A stretch of DNA of 20,326 bases. Origin: Lachnoclostridium sp. UBA7215 (lineage in GTDB: Bacteria; Bacillota; Clostridia; Lachnospirales; Lachnospiraceae). The notes under the pieces are model-generated. The model was not told where the DNA came from, ran no database searches, and worked only from the letters and a program-made list of their open reading frames with translations. Numbering within the stretch: the stretch's first letter is position 1; each line of letters begins with the position of its first letter. Shown here piece by piece: positions 7,679 to 16,009 of the stretch. The stretch lies in assembly GCA_002490465.1 (NCBI GenBank), contig DKUB01000018.1, positions 4,275-24,600 on the forward strand, given 5' to 3'. A program made the position numbers and the translations under genes.

Positions 7679-8467
7679 TCACAAAATCGTTTTCAACACC
7701 TTTAGAACACCATCCTTTTCCTGTGCTTCACATATTGCACTGGCCGCCTGTTTCACTTCATTCCTGGCATTCTCTACAGCATAACTTCTACCTGCCACCT
7801 CAAACATTTCCATATCATTCTGATTATCCCCAAAAACCAGTGTCTCCTCCGGCCGTATCCCATAATACTCCTGCATATATGTTACCGCAGAGCGTTTTCC
7901 GGCGCTTTCCGGTACACAGTCTAACCACTGTATCCCCGCTAACGTTAACTTCACGCGACTTTCCCATCGGGGGCGAAACCACGGATTGGTCAGCTCCTCC
8001 ACATGGCTTTTGTGATAAAGGGAAACCTTCATGATGTCATCATCCACAGACAGCAGATCACCCACCGCCTCCATATCAAAGCCGTAACTGTCCACCATCC
8101 AGTGATATAATTCACTGTCTTCACTTTTACAATATGCCTGTTTTATTCCGCTCAGCATAATATCTATACCATCAATTTTCCACGCATCCTGAACGATTGC
8201 ATGAACGGTATCCCCTGGCAGCGTCTTGGCACACAAAAACTTTTCCCCGTCACAAATCATGCTTCCGCCCTCACAGGCATAGGCAATCCGGCTGATAACA
8301 GGCTGAAAAAGACGCACAATGCTTGCCCCCTGCCTCCCGCTGCACACCATAAACCGCACACCACGGTCCAAAAGCCGGTTAATTTCTTCATAATAAGCTG
8401 GATTAATGGAACCTGCACCGTCCTTAACCATTGTACCATCAATATCAGAAACAATTAATTTCCACAT
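7679..8467 (-). CDS. HAD-superfamily phosphatase, Cof/YidA type
   Basis: Cytoplasmic Mg2+-dependent phosphohydrolase of the Cof subfamily, which acts on sugar phosphates or flavin-type phosphates; the substrate cannot be read from sequence. The 262-residue protein starts MWKLIVSDIDGTMV with catalytic aspartates 8 and 10, has the motif II serine in MVCSGRQ, and ends with the motif IV loop VFGDNQNDMEMFEVAG followed by the usual A.NA..E.K..A segment. The frame stays open 70 codons upstream to 8677, but that stretch covers the ilvC terminator and does not resemble any family, while the ATG at 8467 has GGAG 9 nt before it. It appears monocistronic. Confidence 0.9.
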   Translation of the reverse strand: MWKLIVSDIDGTMVKDGAGSINPAYYEEINRLLDRGVRFMVCSGRQGASIVRLFQPVISRIAYACEGGSMICDGEKFLCAKTLPGDTVHAIVQDAWKIDGIDIMLSGIKQAYCKSEDSELYHWMVDSYGFDMEAVGDLLSVDDDIMKVSLYHKSHVEELTNPWFRPRWESRVKLTLAGIQWLDCVPESAGKRSAVTYMQEYYGIRPEETLVFGDNQNDMEMFEVAGRSYAVENARNEVKQAASAICEAQEKDGVLKVLKTIL

Positions 8468-8495
8468 TTTTAAATTCTCCGTTCCGCATGAATTG

Positions 8496-8519
8496 AGTTT
8501 ATCTAAACTAATCATTATA
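8496..8519 (-). promoter_or_regulatory. Possible -10 box and operator-like palindrome before the HAD gene
   Basis: Minus strand TATAAT at 8514-8519 is a perfect -10 hexamer, but no good -35 is present at 16-18 bp. Just downstream, 8496-8509 is AGTTTA-GA-TAAACT, a perfect 6-bp-arm palindrome placed where the transcript would begin. Confidence 0.4.
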
Positions 8520-8574
8520 AAAATAGCTGGCTGAGAACCGCAGCCATCCGCAATAGCGGAATTTCCCATAAGAT

Positions 8575-8606
8575 AAAAAACTGCCGGTAAGATGTCTTCC
8601 CGGCAG
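8575..8606 (-). terminator. Intrinsic terminator after ilvC
   Basis: Minus strand CTGCCGG (8606-8600) pairs with CCGGCAG (8587-8581) around a 12-nt loop that can itself pair (AAGA/TCTT), followed by TTTTTT (8580-8575). It lies about 77 bp after the ilvC stop and isolates the ilv genes from the HAD gene. Confidence 0.93.
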
Positions 8607-8682
8607 TATACTTTTATTTCCATAAGCTGGTCCGCAAAACGCAGCAGCATTTGTCTGTCCCTTCGAGTCATAAACAATGAAA

Positions 8683-9705
8683 TTAGTTATTAATCAGCTT
8701 ATCCTCGCCATTCCAGCTGTACAGCTGACGAACTTTCTCACCTACTACCTCAGACGAATGCTCAGATGCAAGCTTCCTCATAGCCTTAAAGTGAACCTGA
8801 CCACCTGCTTCAGACATATCTAACAGGAATTCTTTTGCAAATGTTCCATCCTGAATGTCCGAAAGGATTTTCTTCATCGCTTTCTTTGTATCCTCTGTAA
8901 TGATTTTAGGTCCGGTCACATAATCACCGTATTCAGCCGTATTGGAAATCGAATATCTCATGCCGGCAAAACCGCTCTGATAAATTAAATCCACAATTAA
9001 TTTCATCTCATGTATACACTCAAAATAGGCATTTCTCGGGTCATAACCGGCTTCAACCAATGTCTCAAAACCAGCCTGCATCAATGCGCAGACACCACCG
9101 CACAATACAGCCTGCTCTCCAAAGAGGTCAGTCTCTGTCTCTGTACGGAAATCAGTCTCAAGAACTCCGGCTCTGGCACCGCCAATCGCAAGCGCATATG
9201 CCAATGCCTTCTCAAGTGCTTTACCCGTTGCATCCTGATGTACAGCTACAAGGCATGGAACACCTTTACCAGCCTGATACTCACTGCGTACGGTATGTCC
9301 CGGTCCCTTGGGCGCAATCATTGTAACATCCACATCCGCTGGCGGTACAATCTGGTTAAAATGAATGTTAAAACCATGAGCAAACATAAGCATGTTTCCA
9401 GCTTCCAAATTTGGCTCAATAGACTCTTTATAAAGCTTTGCCTGAAGCTCATCATTAATGAGAATCATAATGATATCGGCCTTTTTTGCAGCCTCTGCTG
9501 CTGTATACACTTCAAAGCCCTGCTCCTCAGCACGCTTCCATGACTTAGACCCCTCATAAAGACCGATAATAACATTGCATCCGGACTCTTTTGCGTTCAG
9601 TGCATGTGCATGTCCCTGGCTGCCATATCCAATAACAGCGATAGTCTTTCCGTCCAGCATGGACAAGTTACAATCTTCCTGATAATAAATCTTTGCTTCT
9701 GCCAT
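8683..9705 (-). CDS. ilvC: Ketol-acid reductoisomerase
   Basis: Second common step of valine/isoleucine synthesis: isomerises and reduces acetolactate or acetohydroxybutyrate. The 340-residue protein is a short class I enzyme with the Rossmann loop GYGSQGHA at 26-33, His110, the PKGPGHTVR segment at 132-140, and acidic metal ligands in DLFGEQ (D193, E197) and E229/E233, then Ser254. The cofactor-specificity loop reads EGSKSWKR, consistent with NADPH preference by the usual serine/lysine rule (inference). AGGAGG lies 8 nt before the ATG. It is 68 bp downstream of ilvN and ends at a strong terminator, so ilvN-ilvC look like a two-gene operon. Confidence 0.98.
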   Translation of the reverse strand: MAEAKIYYQEDCNLSMLDGKTIAVIGYGSQGHAHALNAKESGCNVIIGLYEGSKSWKRAEEQGFEVYTAAEAAKKADIIMILINDELQAKLYKESIEPNLEAGNMLMFAHGFNIHFNQIVPPADVDVTMIAPKGPGHTVRSEYQAGKGVPCLVAVHQDATGKALEKALAYALAIGGARAGVLETDFRTETETDLFGEQAVLCGGVCALMQAGFETLVEAGYDPRNAYFECIHEMKLIVDLIYQSGFAGMRYSISNTAEYGDYVTGPKIITEDTKKAMKKILSDIQDGTFAKEFLLDMSEAGGQVHFKAMRKLASEHSSEVVGEKVRQLYSWNGEDKLINN

Positions 9706-9773
9706 TTTTACTGCCTCCTAATAAAAAATTATTTATAAAGCCTCACTGGGAATGAACCCGTGGTTGGTTTTCT

Positions 9774-10277
9774 TTATCTGACCGTCGCCGCTTCATCAAA
9801 ATATCCTCTTGCCAGACCGGAAATTCCGGTACGGACAAGCTCTTTAATCTCATAACCCTCAATTAATTTGATAAATGCGTCCAGTTTTGCCTGGTTGCCA
9901 GTCAGCTCAATCATCAAGGAAGAGTCCGCCACATCTACAATTTTAGCACGGAAAATATCAACAATCGCGTTTATGGCCGGCCGGGCCTCACGATCCGCTT
10001 CCACCTTCACCAAAATCAGCTCCCGGCATACGGACGCCTCCCCGGTGAGCTGCTTGACCGATTTTACATCCTCAAGCTTATTCACCTGTTTCTCTATCTG
10101 CTCAAGTACAATATCATCTCCCGTTACTGATACGGTCATGCGGGAAAAAAGCGGGTTTTCTGTTTCCCCTACCGTCAGGCTGTCAATATTATAGCCACGG
10201 CGGCTGAACAGGCCTGCCACACGGCTAAGAACACCAGAAGTATTATTAACTAAGATGGATAAAACCACTTTACTCAT
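9774..10277 (-). CDS. ilvN: Acetolactate synthase small (regulatory) subunit
   Basis: Regulatory subunit that confers valine feedback inhibition on the thiamine-dependent large subunit. The 167-residue product opens with the ACT domain MSKVVLSILVNNTSGVLSRV, followed by GLFSRRGYNIDSL and TENPLFSRMTVSV, and has the C-terminal ACT-like half with ELTGNQAKLDAFI. The frame extends 31 codons upstream from a TTG at 10370, but the ATG at 10277 has AAGGGGGA in place and begins at the family N-terminus; the extension would also cover the promoter. The large subunit gene (ilvB) is not next to it, which is unusual. Also called ilvH in some genomes. Confidence 0.96.
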   Translation of the reverse strand: MSKVVLSILVNNTSGVLSRVAGLFSRRGYNIDSLTVGETENPLFSRMTVSVTGDDIVLEQIEKQVNKLEDVKSVKQLTGEASVCRELILVKVEADREARPAINAIVDIFRAKIVDVADSSLMIELTGNQAKLDAFIKLIEGYEIKELVRTGISGLARGYFDEAATVR

Positions 10278-10320
10278 GCGTCTTTCCCCCTTAAATCCAT
10301 AATCAAACAATTCCTTGTCC

Positions 10321-10349
10321 ATTTTAGCAACATAAACCCTGCTTGTCAA
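10321..10349 (-). promoter_or_regulatory. Sigma-A promoter of ilvN-ilvC
   Basis: Minus strand perfect TTGACA (10344-10349), 17-bp spacer, TAAAAT (10321-10326). The predicted start near 10314 leaves a leader of only about 37 nt, too short for a T-box or leader-peptide attenuator. Confidence 0.88.
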
Positions 10350-10390
10350 CTCTTCCCGACGATTTTCCAAGCAATTTTCATAACGACCTG

Positions 10391-11416
10391 TTACTGGAAA
10401 ATAAATTTCCTAAGTGCATTTTTATTTGCCGGTAAATCCGGGACAAGGCACTGGCCGCCATTAATCATCTGGCTTGTAAAACCACCCTCAATCGGAATAC
10501 TAAACTGTTTTAACTCCGTTGTACCCATCTTAATTACAGCCATTAAATAAGAATAAATCATGTTCTTCGAAACGTCCGTTTTTATATTTGGCAGAATTAC
10601 CTCGGCTAATTCAAGAAGCTCCATTGGCGAAAGGGTTTTTACTTTCTTAAGCACTGCCTGCATCGTCAGACGCTGTCTCTCCGTCCGCCCATAGTCGTCT
10701 CCCTTTCCGCTCGCTGTATATACTCCGGGATATTTTCCATCTGCCTGGCGTTTTCCGTGACGGATCCGGCAATACCCAAGAGCCTGGTATCCATTTATTT
10801 TTTGAAGTCCTACCTTAACATTACGGTACTTTTTACGTTTAATATAATTTGTATCGTTTAAGTGCTTTGCCTCAGACTCCGTGAGGGTAACCTCAATTCC
10901 GCCAAGCTTGTCAATCACGTTGACAAAAGCATCAAAGTTTACTTCCGCATACCCATCCATCTGGATACCGAAATTTTCTGCAATCGTCTCATATAAAAGC
11001 TGAATGCCTCCAAAAGAGTATGCCGCATTCAGTTTATTCCCCCCATGACCCGGTATTTCCACGTATAAATCCCGCATTAAGGAAGTAATTTTTAACTTAC
11101 TGTGCTTGATATCCATTGTGGCAATCATCATGGAATCCGAACGGCGCTCAGCACCTTTTTTATTCTGCTCATCTGCATTTTTATCCGCTCCGACCAGAAG
11201 TATATTGACAATTTCCGTATCCTTGTCCAGATCATATTTGGACATATCCATGGTAGAAAGGGATTTATCATCATAATTAATCAATCCCAGCATGCTGTCT
11301 CCCTTATGTACGACTGTTGCCGCCATACTGCCAACAGATATAGATAAAATCAATCCCAGGACAAAAAATATCCTTCCTACAATTCTTCCTTTTCCCTTTT
11401 TCTTTCCCTTAGCCAT
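10391..11416 (-). CDS. LytR-CpsA-Psr (LCP) family cell-wall polymer ligase
   Basis: LCP proteins transfer polyprenyl-phosphate-linked glycopolymers onto peptidoglycan at the outer face of the membrane. The 341-residue protein has a basic N-terminus, one transmembrane segment at about 13-34, and then the LCP domain: NILLVGAD at 71-78, ERRSDSMMIATMD at 90-102, SLMRDLYVEIPG at 112-123, KLNAAYSFGG at 128-137, VNFDAFVNVIDKLGGIEV at 159-176, ALGYCRIRH at 212-220 and RTERQR at 244-249, including the arginines and aspartates that bind the pyrophosphate. AAGGAGG precedes the ATG and overlaps the stop of the glycosyltransferase gene, so the two are likely translated from one mRNA. The polymer it attaches is unknown. 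Confidence 0.93.
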   Translation of the reverse strand: MAKGKKKGKGRIVGRIFFVLGLILSISVGSMAATVVHKGDSMLGLINYDDKSLSTMDMSKYDLDKDTEIVNILLVGADKNADEQNKKGAERRSDSMMIATMDIKHSKLKITSLMRDLYVEIPGHGGNKLNAAYSFGGIQLLYETIAENFGIQMDGYAEVNFDAFVNVIDKLGGIEVTLTESEAKHLNDTNYIKRKKYRNVKVGLQKINGYQALGYCRIRHGKRQADGKYPGVYTASGKGDDYGRTERQRLTMQAVLKKVKTLSPMELLELAEVILPNIKTDVSKNMIYSYLMAVIKMGTTELKQFSIPIEGGFTSQMINGGQCLVPDLPANKNALRKFIFQ

Positions 11417-11426
11417 GTTTTCCTCC

Positions 11427-12359
11427 TTATTCCCAATACGCCTTATTCATAGAAAAGCGCCTGACAAGCCTTTTAGGAAGCCTGTCATATCTCTTTCCAA
11501 AAAAGAAACCCATATACTTAAATCCACTCTGTAAAACCAAATCCGGCAATAAATACCATTTTTCTTTTTTCAATAAAAAAGCAGCTGTCTGTTTTACCAG
11601 GCGTATCCCCTCGGATTCGGAACGGATCCCCTCAAAGACTTCTCTGTACTGGCGCTGTGAAACTGCCAAATCAAAATTCCGCGAAAACTGCTGGCGGTAG
11701 GTATAATGGTGGGCATGTTCTACCTTTGCTGCTGCCGCATAAGAAATTTCATATCCTGCCCGTATCACACCGGCTGCCATTATCATATCTTCATTAAATA
11801 TCGTATGAAGGACAAATCCACCCAGCTGGTCATATACACTGTGCCGGTACATGGCACAGGCATTAGAGCAAAAAAATGTTTTTATACCGAGTTTTTTTAA
11901 ATCTTGTTTTGATTTTACATATCCCTTTCGTGGATAATTGAAGTTTCTTGTATACTGTTCTATAATTCCCACTTTATGGCCGGCAAGCTGCCTCCCATAT
12001 GCAATGGCAACGCTCTCCCTCTGCATCTCATTTAATAAAATCTCAATTAAACAGTTGTCCTCCGGTACGACATCCTGTGTGAGAAACAGCATAAATTCTG
12101 CCTCTGACATAGCTGCTGCCCGGTTTCTGGTACCGCCATGATCGAACTCCGACCTTTCGATCGAAGTTATCACACTGTGCTCTGCACGTTTTAAAATCTC
12201 TCTCACTTTCTTATCTTCACCGGTTCCGGTCAATGTATGCATAAAGAAAACATGTTTTGGCTGCACCGTCTGCGTGTTTAATTTCTCTATCAGTTTTGGA
12301 AGTTTTTCATCCGGACGGTATACCGGTATGATGACATCTACAAAACCATTTCCTTTCAC
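11427..12359 (-). CDS. Family 2 glycosyltransferase, rhamnosyltransferase-like
   Basis: GT-A fold sugar transferase, probably cytoplasmic-face, building a surface polysaccharide or wall polymer. The 310-residue product starts with VDVIIPVYRPDEKLPKLIEK, then has FDHGGTRNRAAAMSEAEF and FLTQDVVPED (the DXD-like metal region), a pattern typical of rhamnosyltransferase-type GT2 enzymes. A later FNEDMIMAAGVIRAGYEI supplies the catalytic-base region. The C-terminus is basic with hydrophobic patches (WYLLPDLVLQSGFKYMGFFFG) that may touch the membrane. It starts with GTG, with GGGAG 9 nt upstream. It sits 22 bp after metH and 10 bp before the LCP gene, pairing a sugar transferase with a polymer ligase. 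The sugar specificity is not readable. Confidence 0.88.
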   Translation of the reverse strand: MKGNGFVDVIIPVYRPDEKLPKLIEKLNTQTVQPKHVFFMHTLTGTGEDKKVREILKRAEHSVITSIERSEFDHGGTRNRAAAMSEAEFMLFLTQDVVPEDNCLIEILLNEMQRESVAIAYGRQLAGHKVGIIEQYTRNFNYPRKGYVKSKQDLKKLGIKTFFCSNACAMYRHSVYDQLGGFVLHTIFNEDMIMAAGVIRAGYEISYAAAAKVEHAHHYTYRQQFSRNFDLAVSQRQYREVFEGIRSESEGIRLVKQTAAFLLKKEKWYLLPDLVLQSGFKYMGFFFGKRYDRLPKRLVRRFSMNKAYWE

Positions 12360-12381
12360 TTGAATTATCTCCCTTCAAATC

Positions 12382-14838
12382 TCATTTACCCAACAGCCGG
12401 TTAACAAGTTTTACAGCCTCCCTGGCATCTGATGAATAACCGTCTGCACCAATTTCCTCTGCAAAACTCTCTGTCACAACGGCGCCGCCAATAATAATTT
12501 TAGATTTAACTCCCTGTTCCCTTGCCAGTTCCACAACGTTCTTCATTTCCATCATCGTGGTTGTCATAAGGGCAGACAGACCTATTACGGCGGCATTTTC
12601 CTCTATGGCCCGGTCAATAATTGTCCGGGCCTCCACATCCTTGCCGAGATCGATCACCTGATACCCGTAATTCTTCAGCATCAGCACGACCAGATTTTTA
12701 CCAATATCATGGATATCCCCTTTTACTGTCGCCATAACAATAGTATCCAGTGCCTGTCCCCCCCTCTCTTTTTCCAGAAACGGTTCCAGGTGGGCAACGG
12801 CCTTTTCCATTACCTCTGCACTGGCAATCAGCTGCGGAAGATAATATTTCTTTTTCTCGAAGAGCTCTCCAACATAGTTAATTGCAGGAATCAGATGCGT
12901 GTCAATAATCTCCGCCGGTCCGGCTCCCTCCTTTAACTCCTCATCCACAAGCTCTACTATATGGCCTCCCTTCCCCTTAACTACTGCTACATAGAGAGGG
13001 TGGCTCTCCTGTGGGTTCTCTCCCGGTACACTGTTTTCTTCTTTCTTTCCCCCGTCTGACTGCGTTACCATTGCCGCCTGCACACCGTCAATATAACGCA
13101 AATCAGCTTCTTCTCTGCATAAAAGCAAGTCCGCAGCAAGTGCCGCATTGGCCAGAAGCGCCTGGTTGGGGTTGGCAATCGCCATAGTCAGACCCTGTCC
13201 AATTGCCAGGCTCAAAAAGGTACTATTGATAAATACACGCTCCGGCAGACCAAATGAAATATTGGACAGGCCGCATATCGTGGCAAGTTTTAGCTCTTCC
13301 TTACAGTAACGTATCGTCTCAAGCACCTCAAGACCGGCCCGCTTATTTGCTCCAATCGTGGCAACAAGGCCATCCACGACAATATCCTCTTTACACAGCC
13401 CGCATTTTTCTGCCTCATCCATCACTGTGTGAATAATTTCTTTTTTCTCATTGATGTCCTCTGGAAGCCCCTTTTCCGACAGGGGAAGTAAAATAAACAT
13501 CGCGCCGTATTTCTTTGCAATGGGAAGAAGCTTATGCATTTTATCCTTTTCCATTGAAATAGAATTGATAAGGGCACGCCCGGGATAAATCCGAAGCGCG
13601 CGCTCTATCACTTCCACATAGCTGGAATCAATGCTGAGCGGCACATCAACAGCCATGGTCAGGGCCTGGACTGCCTTAACCATCATCTCCTCTTCATCAA
13701 TTCCATTCATCCCCATATTGACATCAAGAACCCGCGCACCATGAGCAGTCTGTTCCTCAGCCATATCCAGAACAAGATCTAATTTCCCCTGCCGGAGTTC
13801 CTCCTGCAGGGCCTTTTTTCCCGTTGGATTGATTCTCTCGCCAACTATCGTAAAATTGCCGTCTAAAGAAATCGGAAAGAAATTCCGCTCTGTTGTCAGG
13901 GCCCGCACCGCCTTAACAGCTCTCTCCCTCTTTGGTGTGCTGCGGCCATCCAGGGCTTTTCGCAGCTGTCTGATATGTTCCGGCGTCGTACCACAGCAGC
14001 CGCCAAGTACCGTGGCACCGGCATCCGCCAGCGGCATCATATGTTTTACAAAGACTTCCGGCTCCATATCAAAAACAGTCACACCGTCCACAAGTTTTGG
14101 CAGTCCGGCGTTTGGCTTAACTACAATGGGAATCTCTGTATATTGCGCCATGTTTTTTACAGCAGCAAGCATGGAATCCGGTCCTGCCGAACAGTTAATG
14201 CCCACAGCATCTGCCCCCATCGCCTGCATGACAATTGCCGCTGTCTCTGGATTTGTACCAAACAGGGTTCTCCCGTCTTCCTGATAAGTCAGCGTAACGA
14301 TAACCGGCAAATCACATGTTTCCTTTACTGCCAAAAGAGCCGCCCGGCACTCCTGTAAACTCATCATTGTCTCTATGACAAATCCATCTACTCCCTCTTT
14401 TACTAAAAGAGCCGCCTCCTGCTTATACACATCTACCAAATCCTCAAAGGGCAGTGTTCCAACCGGCTCCAGCTGCTGTCCGGTCATGGAAATATCCCCG
14501 AGAATATAAATTTTCCTGTCCGTACTGGCACCACTTAACGCAACTGCCTGTTTTGTAAGGCCTGCAAGCCTGTGGACTAATGTCTCCTGCTCGTCTGCCA
14601 GTCCGTACTCTGCCAGCTTTATGCTTGTACTGGTAAAGGTCGGCGTATAGAGAACATCCGCCCCAGCCTCAATATAGTTCCTCTGCAGCTCAATAAAAAT
14701 ATCCGGGTGGTCAACAATCCACTGCTCCGGACAGTCTCCGCTCTTCATTCCGGCATTTTGCAGATTTGTCCCGGTTGCTCCGTCCAACACAACATAACCG
14801 GCATGTAAATATTCACGAAAATCCACAGACTCCCCCAC
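12382..14838 (-). CDS. metH: Cobalamin-dependent methionine synthase lacking the reactivation domain
   Basis: Transfers the methyl group of methyl-tetrahydrofolate to homocysteine through bound cobalamin. The 818-residue protein has, in order, the homocysteine domain (about 10-300) with zinc ligands C216, C281 and C282 (INCSAGP, GGCCGTTPEH); the folate domain (about 325-590) with VGERINPTG and LDVNMG; the four-helix cap (about 615-690); and the B12 domain with GDIHDIGKNLV at 707-717, H710 being the axial cobalt ligand. It stops at residue 818, so the AdoMet-binding reactivation domain of the roughly 1200-residue enzyme is absent, as is common in anaerobes. Residues about 592-614 form a hydrophilic linker rich in Gly, Glu and Ser. 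Translation starts with GTG (AAGG close upstream); a GTG at codon 5 is possible. Confidence 0.95.
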   Translation of the reverse strand: MGESVDFREYLHAGYVVLDGATGTNLQNAGMKSGDCPEQWIVDHPDIFIELQRNYIEAGADVLYTPTFTSTSIKLAEYGLADEQETLVHRLAGLTKQAVALSGASTDRKIYILGDISMTGQQLEPVGTLPFEDLVDVYKQEAALLVKEGVDGFVIETMMSLQECRAALLAVKETCDLPVIVTLTYQEDGRTLFGTNPETAAIVMQAMGADAVGINCSAGPDSMLAAVKNMAQYTEIPIVVKPNAGLPKLVDGVTVFDMEPEVFVKHMMPLADAGATVLGGCCGTTPEHIRQLRKALDGRSTPKRERAVKAVRALTTERNFFPISLDGNFTIVGERINPTGKKALQEELRQGKLDLVLDMAEEQTAHGARVLDVNMGMNGIDEEEMMVKAVQALTMAVDVPLSIDSSYVEVIERALRIYPGRALINSISMEKDKMHKLLPIAKKYGAMFILLPLSEKGLPEDINEKKEIIHTVMDEAEKCGLCKEDIVVDGLVATIGANKRAGLEVLETIRYCKEELKLATICGLSNISFGLPERVFINSTFLSLAIGQGLTMAIANPNQALLANAALAADLLLCREEADLRYIDGVQAAMVTQSDGGKKEENSVPGENPQESHPLYVAVVKGKGGHIVELVDEELKEGAGPAEIIDTHLIPAINYVGELFEKKKYYLPQLIASAEVMEKAVAHLEPFLEKERGGQALDTIVMATVKGDIHDIGKNLVVLMLKNYGYQVIDLGKDVEARTIIDRAIEENAAVIGLSALMTTTMMEMKNVVELAREQGVKSKIIIGGAVVTESFAEEIGADGYSSDAREAVKLVNRLLGK

Positions 14839-14851
14839 TTTCCTTTCACAA

Positions 14852-14864
14852 TATGTTTAACATA
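14852..14864. promoter_or_regulatory. Palindrome TATGTT-T-AACATA over the metH -10 region
   Basis: A 13-bp perfect dyad (6-bp arms, 1-bp centre) lies in the 40-bp gap before metH and includes the candidate -10 box. Its position suits a repressor site, but it is short and AT-rich and could be chance. Confidence 0.45.
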
Positions 14865-14887
14865 GCACAAAGAATGCGTTATTGCAA
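14859..14887 (-). promoter_or_regulatory. Candidate promoter of metH
   Basis: Minus strand TTGCAA (14882-14887), 17-bp spacer, TATGTT (14859-14864) with a TGC in front forming an extended -10. The -35 lies just inside the 3' end of the aminotransferase gene. Each box matches four of six consensus bases, so this is moderate. Confidence 0.5.
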
Positions 14888-16009
14888 GTTTCTCATAAAA
14901 ACTTCATCCATGCGGCAGCGGCAGGTAAAGCCCAGAGAGTTTAATGTATCGGTAAGGGCCGCTAACATCTGCCTCACATCATCTATATTGGCACTCTGCC
15001 CCATATGTCCAAGGCGGAACACTTTCCCGGCCAGTACATCAAAACAACCGGATATTAAAATGCCATAATTCTCTTTCATTGTCTCTATAATAGCAGTATC
15101 GGTCAGCCCTTCAGGCACACGGACAACAGTAACTGTCGCAGCATCCCCGTAATCCAGATAGAGCGAAAGTCCACCCTCCTGTACCGCAAAACGCACAGCA
15201 CGGGCAATACGCTGATGCCGCTCAAGTCTCCCGCTGTCCTCCCTCACAATCCGGACAGCCTCTGCCATGCCATAGATATCACTGATTGGCATCGTATAAG
15301 GAAACCATTTATCCCGATAATAATTTTCAAACATCAGAATATTGCAGTAAAAAGATGCAATCGGTGTCTTTCTCCCCTTCATAACCCGAAAGGCCTCTTT
15401 ACTCACAGAAACAAAAGCCAATCCCGGCGGGGCTGAGAGAGCCTTTTGAGAACCGCCGCATACAATATCAATCTGCCAGTCATCCACGCACAGCTCTTCG
15501 CCAAACATAGCGGATACGGAATCCACCACCGTCAGAATCCCGTATTTCTTCAAAAGCGGACAAATCTCTTTCATATCATTGAGCACTCCGCTCGGTGTAT
15601 CACAGTGCACCAGCGTAGCATAGGCAAAATCGTGATCTTTTTCAAGATACCGGGACAGTTCCATTACATCCACAGGCCGGTGGTAATCCACCGTATACAA
15701 TACCGGATCTCCACCATAAATTCTTACAAAATCCGCAAACCCCCGTCCAAAAATACCATTGTCAATAACAAGTACACGGTCTCCCGGCTCTGTCAATGAG
15801 GCACATGCTGCCTCCAGTGCAAGGATGCCCTCACCGCCCAGAATATATACTTCATTTTCCGTGTGGAGAAGTTCTCCCAGCTCCCTGCAAAGGGTGTGGT
15901 ATTCCTCACAGAAATCCTTATCTACATCTGGATTTCCAAAAATACGGCTTCTTGCCTGCATAACGGAATCGGCCACCATCGTAGGCCCCGGCGTCATCAT
16001 TTTGTACAT
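14879..16009 (-). CDS. Class V PLP aminotransferase, alanine/serine-glyoxylate (pyruvate) type
   Basis: Fold-type I aminotransferase of the group that includes alanine-glyoxylate, serine-pyruvate and ureidoglycine-glyoxylate aminotransferases. The 376-residue protein begins MYKMMTPGPTMVADSV, binds the PLP phosphate with ILGGEGILALEA (57-68), has VVDSVSAMFG at 161-170 with PLP-ring Asp163, and the Schiff-base Lys189 in GGSQKALSAPPG. The C-terminal RLGHMGQSAN (around 352-361) is the usual carboxylate-binding arginine motif. GGAGG precedes the ATG. Its start overlaps the end of the phosphatase gene by 13 bp, so the two proteins probably act in one pathway. The substrate is not readable; 3-phosphohydroxypyruvate or hydroxypyruvate/glyoxylate chemistry is plausible. 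Confidence 0.9.
   Translation of the reverse strand: MYKMMTPGPTMVADSVMQARSRIFGNPDVDKDFCEEYHTLCRELGELLHTENEVYILGGEGILALEAACASLTEPGDRVLVIDNGIFGRGFADFVRIYGGDPVLYTVDYHRPVDVMELSRYLEKDHDFAYATLVHCDTPSGVLNDMKEICPLLKKYGILTVVDSVSAMFGEELCVDDWQIDIVCGGSQKALSAPPGLAFVSVSKEAFRVMKGRKTPIASFYCNILMFENYYRDKWFPYTMPISDIYGMAEAVRIVREDSGRLERHQRIARAVRFAVQEGGLSLYLDYGDAATVTVVRVPEGLTDTAIIETMKENYGILISGCFDVLAGKVFRLGHMGQSANIDDVRQMLAALTDTLNSLGFTCRCRMDEVFMRNLQ

Noticed and set aside
8468..8677. 70-residue N-terminal extension of the HAD protein
   Set aside because: It is translated from the ilvC terminator and leader, precedes a good Shine-Dalgarno, and is not part of any HAD protein I know.
9010..9543. Open plus-strand frame of 177 codons within ilvC
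   Set aside because: Antisense shadow of a strongly conserved enzyme gene; composition is Cys/His/Leu-rich as expected for a reverse-frame artefact.
10278..10370. 31-residue N-terminal extension of IlvN from a TTG codon
   Set aside because: It would cover the near-consensus ilvN promoter and the Shine-Dalgarno for the ATG at 10277.
13829..14284. Open plus-strand frame of 151 codons within metH
   Set aside because: Antisense shadow with Ser/Pro/Ala-rich composition and no ribosome binding site.
14839..14878. SAM, T-box or B12 riboswitch before metH
   Set aside because: The gap is only 40 bp and contains none of the conserved elements.
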